Shown: positions 7,812-14,180 of the stretch, piece by piece
How positions within the stretch are numbered: position 1 is the stretch's first letter
How the letters are laid out: each line of letters begins with the position of its first letter
Assembly (NCBI GenBank): GCA_017543025.1
Contig: JAFYGX010000016.1
Location: 1-17,514 of the forward strand
Source of the DNA: Solobacterium sp.
GTDB lineage: Bacteria; Bacillota_I; Bacilli_A; Erysipelotrichales; Erysipelotrichaceae
Direction of reading: 5' to 3'
Length of the DNA: 17,514 bases
Program-made: the position numbers and the translations under genes
The notes under the pieces: generated by a model
What the model was told of the DNA's origin: nothing
The model's input: only the letters and a program-made list of their open reading frames with translations
Databases searched by the model: none

Positions 7812-7817
7812 ATTATA
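7812..7817 (-). promoter_or_regulatory. -10 box of the carboxypeptidase gene, probable leaderless mRNA
   Basis: A perfect TATAAT on the minus strand ends seven bases before the ATG at 7804, inside a very A/T-rich stretch. Transcription would begin at or next to the start codon. No convincing -35 box is seen. Confidence 0.45.
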
Positions 7818-7826
7818 TATAAATAT

Positions 7827-7854
7827 TTGACGAATGGAAGAAGCCTGTTATAAT
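7827..7854 (+). promoter_or_regulatory. Promoter of tRNA-Leu
   Basis: TTGACG (7827-7832), a 16-base spacer and a perfect TATAAT (7849-7854), ending 10 bases before the mature tRNA. Its -35 box lies only nine bases from the divergent carboxypeptidase -10 box. Confidence 0.85.
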
Positions 7855-7864
7855 AAATGAGCAC

Positions 7865-7945
7865 GCACCAGTGGTGGAATGGCAGACACGTACGCTTGAG
7901 GGGCGTATGAAGAGATTCGTGCAGGTTCAAGTCCTGTCTGGTGCA
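7865..7945 (+). tRNA. tRNA-Leu (anticodon GAG)
   Basis: A class II tRNA of 81 bases. Acceptor arms GCACCAG and CTGGTGC pair over 7 bp with discriminator A. The anticodon stem TACGC/GCGTA holds loop TTGAGGG, giving anticodon GAG, which reads CUC and CUU. The long variable arm and the T arm (GCAGG, TTCAAGT loop, CCTGT) are present. CCA is not encoded (CGG follows the discriminator base), so it must be added by the CCA enzyme. It is a single-gene unit with its own promoter and terminator. Confidence 0.97.
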
Positions 7946-7955
7946 CGGATCAGAA

Positions 7956-7984
7956 ACAGAGATGAAACACATCTCTGTTTTTTT
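7956..7984 (+). terminator. Intrinsic terminator of tRNA-Leu
   Basis: Perfect 9-bp stem ACAGAGATG / CATCTCTGT with a five-base loop, followed by six T, 10 bases past the tRNA. Confidence 0.95.
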
Positions 7985-8011
7985 GTGTTTATTACACTAT
8001 CTCTGCTCCGT

Positions 8012-8046
8012 CAGGTTCTGCAGATCTGTTTGAACCCCAGAACCTG
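8012..8046. repeat. 9-bp inverted repeat between two convergent terminators
   Basis: CAGGTTCTG (8012-8020) and CAGAACCTG (8038-8046) are perfect inverted copies around a 17-base loop that contains the palindrome CAGATCTG. There is no T tract, so it is not an ordinary terminator. No function is assigned. Confidence 0.5.
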
Positions 8047-8069
8047 CCAGTCCATACCGGCATACAGAA

Positions 8070-8096
8070 AAAGCAGGAGCTGAATACCCCTGCTTT
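8070..8096 (-). terminator. Intrinsic terminator of the flavoprotein gene
   Basis: On the minus strand an 8-bp stem AAAGCAGG / CCTGCTTT with an 11-base loop, followed by more T, 25 bases past the stop codon. Confidence 0.88.
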
Positions 8097-8121
8097 CCTT
8101 CTGCAATCCTGTGAACTTCGG

Positions 8122-9921
8122 TTATTTCGAAGCGTTTTCTCCGGCAATCCGGCCAAATACCACGAAGTCCGCTACCGCATTTCCGCCGAGACGATTTCCG
8201 CCATGTACACCGCCGGTCACTTCACCTGCCGCATACAGTCCCGGAATCACATTTCCGTCTGTTCCGACGACTTCCGCTCCGGTGTTGATCTTAACGCCGC
8301 CCATCGTATGATGGATGCCCGGTGCAATCTTCACTGCGAAGTACGGTGCATGAGACATATCGGTCAGAAGCGCCTGATACCCCTCACGGCCGAATTCTTC
8401 GTCTTTCTCCGCCGTGCAGGCTGCCGTCCATTTGTCAATTGTTTCCTGCAGAACTGCTTCATCCACTTCCATCAGCTTTGCAAGATCCGCAACAGTATCA
8501 CACTGGATCATGTATCCCTTGGAGATGTATTTTTCAATGACGGTTGATTCTGCCTTCATGCCCATGTCAGCCAGCAGCCATGCATAGCTTCCCGGCTGTT
8601 CGTTGATATGAGCTGAAACAACATCGCGTGTGAGAATCTCGTTGCAGAAGCGCTTGCCTTCCTTGTTGATCAGAATTGCACCGTCTCCTCGCAGTGATTC
8701 CGAGATCAGCGATCCGTCGGACTGTACGACCGTCGGATGAATCTGGATCTGTTCAAGATCAACGAAGTCTGCATTGACTGCCTGCAGGAATTCAATTGCA
8801 TCACCGGTAATTGTCGGTGCATTGGTTGAAACATAACCTTCAAGATCCGGACGATATTTCACAATCAGTTCCGGATTGGAGCCGAATCCGCCGGTTGCGA
8901 TGACAACTGACGGAGCTTTGACGACGATCTCGTTGCCGTCTGCTCCGACTGCGTGGAGTCCGACTGCCTTTCCGTCTTCCATCAGCACTTCATCCACCTT
9001 GGCGTTGTAGATGATCTCTACGCCGACTTCCTTGCATGTGGATGTCAGATGTTCAACAAGATAAGAGCCGACTGAGAGAATCTTGCCCTCGTCATTGACC
9101 GGACGGTGTTGACGCATTGCGGAAGCGCCTCCCGCAAGACCGATGTTGCTTAACGGAGCGCCGATTGAATCGAGCCAGTCGATCGCTGCCGAAGAATTAT
9201 CCGCAAGGGTATGTACAAGATCCGGATTATTCAGATCGTGACCGCCCTTCATCGTATCTTCAAAATAGAGCTGGGCAGAATCTTCGATTCCCTGTTCTTT
9301 CTGATAATGCGTTTCTGCCGCATTCATACCGCCGGTTGCGTAGCTGGAGTTGCCGCCGCTGACAGAACCTTTTTCAAGAATGATCACGCTCTTTCCAGCC
9401 TGCGCTGCCGTAATCGCCGCGGTCATGCCGGCTCCGCCAGCCCCCGCAACAACCACATCCGCAGTCTTTTCAATATCTTCTGCTACTGTTTCCGAAGCCT
9501 TTGATTCAAGTGATGCAGGATCTGCGCCTGCCTGTGTAATGCAGTCGTTCAGCGCAGTGATAAATGCGGTTGAAGTAATGGTTGCTCCGCTGACCATATC
9601 AATATTCGGCGACTGTGCATCCAGAACTTTTTCCACGAGCTGCGGAATTGCCGCTCCGCCCACAGTCGGCGTTTCGCCGTCCGCTGTATAATCAATCGAT
9701 TCAATTCTGTCTTTGGAGAATGTCACTTTCAGCTGAACCGGATTGGATGACCCTCCGAATCCGTCCGCCTGAGCTTCATACGTTCCTTCCTGAAACAGCG
9801 ATCCGCTGTCCCCTCCCGCAGAAGGAGAAGGCGATGAGCTGATCCCCTTTGCACAGTTGGCAAAACCGAGCACTGCGGCAAGCGCAAAAATCCCGGTTAA
9901 TGCCAGATTCTTTTTCTTCAT
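8122..9921 (-). CDS. Exported FMN/FAD fumarate-reductase-like flavoprotein
   Basis: A 599-residue protein like flavocytochrome c fumarate reductase without its haem domain. A signal-like segment (1-23) ends in GFANC, a poor lipobox. An FMN-binding domain follows (about 45-130) with D-MV-SGATIT (108-116), the site at which ApbE attaches FMN to a Thr. The FAD domain starts with GAGGAG (160-165). Residues matching the fumarate-reductase active site are all present: His395 (IHPT), Arg411 (LRGDG), His538 (HHTMGG) and Arg577 (GNRLGG). Fumarate or a similar enoate is the best guess; urocanate reductases usually differ at the first His. Exported proteins of this class act as terminal reductases fed through flavin carriers. 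The start at 9921 is chosen for its AAGGAGG site and signal peptide. It has its own promoter and terminator. Confidence 0.92.
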   Translation of the reverse strand: MKKKNLALTGIFALAAVLGFANCAKGISSSPSPSAGGDSGSLFQEGTYEAQADGFGGSSNPVQLKVTFSKDRIESIDYTADGETPTVGGAAIPQLVEKVLDAQSPNIDMVSGATITSTAFITALNDCITQAGADPASLESKASETVAEDIEKTADVVVAGAGGAGMTAAITAAQAGKSVIILEKGSVSGGNSSYATGGMNAAETHYQKEQGIEDSAQLYFEDTMKGGHDLNNPDLVHTLADNSSAAIDWLDSIGAPLSNIGLAGGASAMRQHRPVNDEGKILSVGSYLVEHLTSTCKEVGVEIIYNAKVDEVLMEDGKAVGLHAVGADGNEIVVKAPSVVIATGGFGSNPELIVKYRPDLEGYVSTNAPTITGDAIEFLQAVNADFVDLEQIQIHPTVVQSDGSLISESLRGDGAILINKEGKRFCNEILTRDVVSAHINEQPGSYAWLLADMGMKAESTVIEKYISKGYMIQCDTVADLAKLMEVDEAVLQETIDKWTAACTAEKDEEFGREGYQALLTDMSHAPYFAVKIAPGIHHTMGGVKINTGAEVVGTDGNVIPGLYAAGEVTGGVHGGNRLGGNAVADFVVFGRIAGENASK

Positions 9922-9954
9922 ATACCCTCCTTGATGAATGATCTTCCGTTTACC

Positions 9955-10030
9955 TTCAGACAGACGTATTATAGCAAATCGTCTTCCGTACTCCAACAGA
10001 TATCAGAACCTGAATTGTCTGTTCAGACAG
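9955..10030. promoter_or_regulatory. Operator-like repeats around the flavoprotein promoter
   Basis: The nine-base word TTCAGACAG occurs at 9955-9963, just past the predicted transcription start, and again at 10022-10030, upstream of the -35 box. The second copy is part of the inverted repeat TGTCTGTTCAGACA (10016-10029). Paired sites on both sides of a promoter are a common arrangement for repressors that loop or block. The binding protein is unknown and no regulator gene is adjacent. Confidence 0.4.
9968..9996 (-). promoter_or_regulatory. Sigma-A promoter of the flavoprotein gene
   Basis: On the minus strand TTGGAG (9991-9996), a 17-base spacer and a perfect TATAAT (9968-9973), 46 bases before the ATG. 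Confidence 0.82.
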
Positions 10031-10073
10031 CGCTTCTGACATGCATCGTTTCGCCCATCCCGAATAAGAATTT

Positions 10074-10087
10074 TGAAAACGTTTCCG
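10074..10087 (+). promoter_or_regulatory. cre-like catabolite repression site upstream of GH94
   Basis: TGAAAACGTTTCCG matches the cre consensus TGWAANCGNTNWCA at 12 of 14 positions and contains the palindrome AAACGTTT. It could bind CcpA or a local LacI-family repressor. It lies 83 bases before the GH94 start. A possible -10 box (TACAAT, 10122-10127) lies downstream without a clear -35 box. Confidence 0.45.
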
Positions 10088-10169
10088 GAAAATACTTCGC
10101 AGAAAGCGTCCGGAACCGGCATACAATGAGTCAAGATAAACAGGATGAAAAAGAAAGGTATAAACAATT

Positions 10170-12575
10170 ATGCAATACGGTTATTTTGATGACCTTAACA
10201 GAGAGTATGTCATCACCCGCCCGGACACCCCGGCTCCCTGGGCAAATTATCTCGGCTCGCCGGAATACGGCGCACTGATTTCCGCAAATGCCGGCGGATA
10301 CAGTTTTGTCCGCTCCGGTGCAAACGGAAGACTTCTGCGCTATCAGTTCAGCTCCTTCGACGAACCCGGACGCTATCTTTATATCCGCGACAATGATTCG
10401 GAAGATTTCTGGTCTGCTTCCTGGCAGCCGGTCGGAAAACCGCTCGATTCATACCGGATCGAAATCCGCCACGGGCAGGGATACACCTCCATGGACGCCG
10501 ATTATGCCGGAATACACTCCCATGCGCTTTATTACGTCCCCGATCAGGCCGCACATGAAGTCTGGTTTCTGAAGCTCACCAACACGTCGGATCAGCCCCG
10601 TTCGCTTACCGTCACATCCTATGCGGAATTCACAAACAACAGCAATTACGAGCAGGATCTCGTGAACCTGCAGTACAGCCGGTTTGTCACAAAGACTGAA
10701 TTTCACAAAAACCGCATCCTTCACATGGTTCATCCGAATCTTGCGTCGAAGAAAAAAGCAGGTACCGGAGATGATCTGGAAGTACGCTTTCTCGGGCTTT
10801 CCGGTGCAGAGGTCGCTTCTTACTGCGGTGATAAATCTGCATTTCTCGGCGCTTATCATACCTACGCAAACCCTGTCGGCGTCAGCTCCGGGAATCTTGG
10901 CAATACGCTGAACTACAACGAATACGGCTGCGGCGCGCTTTCCGCAGTCATCGAACTGCAGCCGGGAGAATCCGGATCGCTCGCCTTTACACTGGGCAGA
11001 AAATCAGATACGGAAGCTGCGGAGCTTGTCGAACGCTACCGCGACCCGGAACCGGTTGTAAACAGCGAGCTTCAGACGCTCAGAGCGCTCTGGGAATCAC
11101 GGTTCGCTGCCCTTCAGGTACATACCCCTTCCGCGGAATTCAACACAATGATCAATATCTGGAATGCCTACAACTGCTATATGACCGTTCTCTGGTCACG
11201 GGCCGCATCATTTGTTTACTGCGGTCTGCGCAACGGCTATGGCTACCGGGACACCGTTCAGGATATACAGGGCATCATTCATCTTGACCCGAAGACCGCA
11301 AAGGAAAAACTCCGGTTCATGTTATCTGCTCAGGTTCATCACGGCGGCGGACTTCCGCTGGTAAAATTCACGCATCGGCCTGGTCAGGAAGATACGCCGG
11401 AGATGGAAAGCTATGTCCGTGAAACCGGTCATCCTGCCTATCGCGCAGATGATGCGCTCTGGCTGTTTCCGACGGTTTACAAATATATTGCGGAAACCGG
11501 CGATATTGCCTTCCTGAAGGAAACGGTGCCGTTTGCCGACAGAGACGAAGGAACAGTATATGAGCATCTGAAACGGGCACTCCAGTTTTCACTCGACCGT
11601 CTTGGCCCACACGGTATGCCTGCCGGTTTATATGCCGACTGGAACGACTGCCTGCGCCTTGGCAGAAACGGGGAATCCTCTTTTGTCGCAATGCAGTTCT
11701 ATTACGCCTTTACGATACAGAAGCAGTTTGCCTCCTGCATGAACGAACCGGAATACCACAGTGCTCTCGAAGAAACGCAGGAGAACTTCCGTCAGCTGCT
11801 GCAGAAACTCTGCTGGAATGAAGACCGCTTCATCCGCGGCTTTACGGAAGAAGGAGACGTAATCGGTCAGAAGACGGATCCGGAAGCCAGTCTCTGGCTG
11901 AATCCGCAGAGCTGGGCAGTCATCAGCGGCCTTGCGTCCAGAGAACAGGCTGAAACTGCACTGAATACGGTATTTCAGAAACTGAACACGGAATATGGCG
12001 TGGAGCTGATGGATCCCCCTTACTGTGAACATGCATTCGATGGTGCTCTGGCTGTGATCTATAACCAGGGCGTCAAGGAAAATGGCGGCATTTTCTCTCA
12101 GACACAGGGATGGATCATCCTTGCGGAAGCCCTGGCAGGTCATGGCAGCCGCGCGTTCCGGTACTTCCTGGAAAATGCACCTGCCGCGCAGAATGACAGA
12201 GCAGAGATCCGGACCATGGAGCCATACTGTTACGGGCAGTTTACCGAAGGGCGGCACAGCCCTCATTTCGGTCGTTCTCATGTCCACTGGCTGACCGGTA
12301 CTGCATCCACTGTCATGGTCGGATGTGTCGAAGGAATCCTCGGCATCCGTCCGGACCTTTCCGGACTTACGCTTTCCCCTTCCATTCCTGCTGAATGGGA
12401 CGGCTTTGAGCTGACGAAACACTTCCGCGGCAGAACGCTGCATATCATTGTCCGCAATCCGGATCACAGAGAATCCGGCTGCCGCAGCCTTACAGTTGAC
12501 GGAATCCCCGCCGAAGGCAGCCATATTCCCGAATCCATGATGCACACGGAGACAGAAATCATTCTTACAATGTAA
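10170..12575 (+). CDS. GH94 disaccharide phosphorylase
   Basis: An 801-residue glycoside phosphorylase of family GH94 (formerly GT36). These cytoplasmic enzymes cleave a beta-linked disaccharide with phosphate, giving a sugar 1-phosphate and a free sugar, and so save ATP. The N-terminus MQYGYFDDLNREYVITRPDT and the length match cellobiose and N,N'-diacetylchitobiose phosphorylases (about 800-810). The beta-sandwich domain is followed by the (alpha/alpha)6 barrel with YRDTVQD (359-365) and ADWND (489-493), the block holding the general acid. GVKENGGIF (634-642) and HWLTGTAS (706-713) belong to the phosphate-binding side. Substrate is not fixed by eye: cellobiose, laminaribiose, chitobiose and cellobionate are all possible. 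An AGAAAGG site precedes the ATG. It is divergent from the flavoprotein and convergent with GH1; a cre-like site suggests carbon catabolite control. Confidence 0.93.
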   Translation: MQYGYFDDLNREYVITRPDTPAPWANYLGSPEYGALISANAGGYSFVRSGANGRLLRYQFSSFDEPGRYLYIRDNDSEDFWSASWQPVGKPLDSYRIEIRHGQGYTSMDADYAGIHSHALYYVPDQAAHEVWFLKLTNTSDQPRSLTVTSYAEFTNNSNYEQDLVNLQYSRFVTKTEFHKNRILHMVHPNLASKKKAGTGDDLEVRFLGLSGAEVASYCGDKSAFLGAYHTYANPVGVSSGNLGNTLNYNEYGCGALSAVIELQPGESGSLAFTLGRKSDTEAAELVERYRDPEPVVNSELQTLRALWESRFAALQVHTPSAEFNTMINIWNAYNCYMTVLWSRAASFVYCGLRNGYGYRDTVQDIQGIIHLDPKTAKEKLRFMLSAQVHHGGGLPLVKFTHRPGQEDTPEMESYVRETGHPAYRADDALWLFPTVYKYIAETGDIAFLKETVPFADRDEGTVYEHLKRALQFSLDRLGPHGMPAGLYADWNDCLRLGRNGESSFVAMQFYYAFTIQKQFASCMNEPEYHSALEETQENFRQLLQKLCWNEDRFIRGFTEEGDVIGQKTDPEASLWLNPQSWAVISGLASREQAETALNTVFQKLNTEYGVELMDPPYCEHAFDGALAVIYNQGVKENGGIFSQTQGWIILAEALAGHGSRAFRYFLENAPAAQNDRAEIRTMEPYCYGQFTEGRHSPHFGRSHVHWLTGTASTVMVGCVEGILGIRPDLSGLTLSPSIPAEWDGFELTKHFRGRTLHIIVRNPDHRESGCRSLTVDGIPAEGSHIPESMMHTETEIILTM

Positions 12576-12592
12576 CCCGCAACGCTCAATCG

Positions 12593-12630
12593 AAAAACAG
12601 GTCTTCTGCCAGAATGAAGGCCTGTTTTTT
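12593..12630 (+). terminator. Bidirectional terminator between GH94 and GH1
   Basis: Arms AAAAACAGGTCTTC and GAAGGCCTGTTTTT pair, with one G-T wobble, around a nine-base loop and end in a T tract. The A-rich left side also gives a T tract on the minus strand, so it can serve both convergent genes. Confidence 0.9.
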
Positions 12631-12664
12631 CTGTCTGTCAGTTTTCGTTCACTCTGCATCTCTC

Positions 12665-14158
12665 TCAGAGCGCTTCGCCATTCTGTGCGATGCACTTCTG
12701 ATACCAGTACCAGGAATCTTTTTTCTTCCGGGCAAATGTGCCTCTTCCGTAATTGTCCGCATCCACATAGATCTGGCCATAGCGCTTTGCCATTTCACCT
12801 TCTCCGTTGGAAACCATATCCACGCATCCCCAGTACAGATACCCCATCAGCGGAATTCCGTCCAGCTCCACCGCATCTTTCATCGAAGAGATATTCGCCC
12901 GCATATAGTCAATCCGGTAATCATCATGAACCGTATCGTCTGTCAGTTCATCGTTCCAGCCGATTCCGTTCTCCACACAGAACAGATCGCAGTGATAACG
13001 GTTGTACAGCGTATTCAGCGTAATACGCATGCATTGCGGATCTGTTGCCCATCCCCAGGCATTTGTCGAAAGATACGGATTTCTGACCATATATGCCTGC
13101 CGCCCGCCGTTTCCTTCGCCTGCTTCGCTTCCGTCCGGATGTGTCGTAACCACATGGGAGCCATAGCAGCTGAAGCTCAGGAAATCACACGGATTGGCTT
13201 CGATTACAGCAAGATCATCATTCTGTACCGGAAGTACGATTCCCTGCCGCTGATACTCCGCAAGCTTATAGACCGGATAGCGTCCGAGCATCTGCACATC
13301 CGAATAAAACAGCGTCTGGTTCATGCGCTGCTGGGCAAGCAGCTGATCGTCCGGGTCCGGCGTGCCCGCATATACCGGCCCGTATGCCAGCATCATGCCG
13401 ATCTTCAGCTCCGGGTAACTGCGGTGTGCTTCCTGAACCGCAAGCGCAGAGGCAAGAAACTGATGAAATGCCGCATTTGCGATATTCTGCGGATCGGCGT
13501 GAATCAGACCGGCCGTCACATACGGTGCTGCGTCAATACAGTTGATTTCATTAAAGGTAAGATAATACTTCACCTTCCCCCTGAACCGTTCAAAACAGGT
13601 CTTTGCATAACGGACATAAGCTTCCATCGTATGCCTGCTGTCAAATCCGTTGTATTCTGCCGCAAGCGACAGCGGAGTCTCGTAGTGCAGCAGGGTCACA
13701 ACCGGCTCGATACCGTATTTTCTGCATTCGTCAAACACCTCGCTGTAAAACCGGATTCCTTCTTCATTCGGCACTTCATCATCGCCATGCGGAAAGATTC
13801 GCGACCATTTGACCGAAAAGCGAAGGCAGTTAAACCCTTCCTCTGCGCAAAGACGGATATCTTCCCTGAACCGATGATAAAAATCCGATGCAATGTGAGA
13901 CGGATAATAAAATCGTCCGTCATTCAGCACCGCGGGTTTTGCGCCTTCCGGCAGATGCCTCTCATTGCTTCCGAAACAGAGCGGTGTTGATCCCGTCTCA
14001 CCGTTTTCCCGGATCCACGTTACCTGACGCAATACGCCATGCGATCCGTTTGTCATTACATCTGCAGTTGAAAGGCCGGCATTCCCTTCCCATACGCCAC
14101 CTTCATACTGGTTGGCCGCGGTCGCTCCGCCCCACAGAAACTGTTCTGAAAATCCCAT
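12665..14158 (-). CDS. GH1 6-phospho-beta-glucosidase
   Basis: A 497-residue (beta/alpha)8 enzyme that hydrolyses phosphorylated beta-glucosides, such as cellobiose 6-phosphate or aryl-glucoside 6-phosphates, delivered by a PTS. The acid/base is Glu204 in TFNEIN and the nucleophile Glu396 in VENG; the Ile in NEIN is usual for phospho-glycosidases. The C-terminal loop has Ser450, Lys458 and Tyr460 (VSNGEGEMAKRYG), matching the phosphate-binding Ser/Lys/Tyr set, followed by KKKDSWYWY. I chose ATG 14158 because the family N-terminus (FLWGGATAANQYEGG) begins there and AAGGAGG lies eight bases upstream; the frame is open 40 codons further but without family similarity. It follows the channel gene by 22 bases in the same direction. 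No PTS transporter gene is visible nearby. Confidence 0.94.
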   Translation of the reverse strand: MGFSEQFLWGGATAANQYEGGVWEGNAGLSTADVMTNGSHGVLRQVTWIRENGETGSTPLCFGSNERHLPEGAKPAVLNDGRFYYPSHIASDFYHRFREDIRLCAEEGFNCLRFSVKWSRIFPHGDDEVPNEEGIRFYSEVFDECRKYGIEPVVTLLHYETPLSLAAEYNGFDSRHTMEAYVRYAKTCFERFRGKVKYYLTFNEINCIDAAPYVTAGLIHADPQNIANAAFHQFLASALAVQEAHRSYPELKIGMMLAYGPVYAGTPDPDDQLLAQQRMNQTLFYSDVQMLGRYPVYKLAEYQRQGIVLPVQNDDLAVIEANPCDFLSFSCYGSHVVTTHPDGSEAGEGNGGRQAYMVRNPYLSTNAWGWATDPQCMRITLNTLYNRYHCDLFCVENGIGWNDELTDDTVHDDYRIDYMRANISSMKDAVELDGIPLMGYLYWGCVDMVSNGEGEMAKRYGQIYVDADNYGRGTFARKKKDSWYWYQKCIAQNGEAL

Positions 14159-14180
14159 CCTTTTCTCCTCCTTCACTTCC

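Noticed and set aside
7805..7972. N-terminal extension of the carboxypeptidase to 7972
   Set aside because: It would translate the antisense of the tRNA-Leu gene and its promoter, and would bury the signal peptide internally.
12614..13990. A 458-codon plus-strand open frame opposite the GH1 gene
   Set aside because: Antisense shadow of a confident GH1 enzyme; it has no family similarity or suitable ribosome site. The same reasoning removes the 355-codon minus frame at 11628-12695 and the 277-codon plus frame at 5275-6108.
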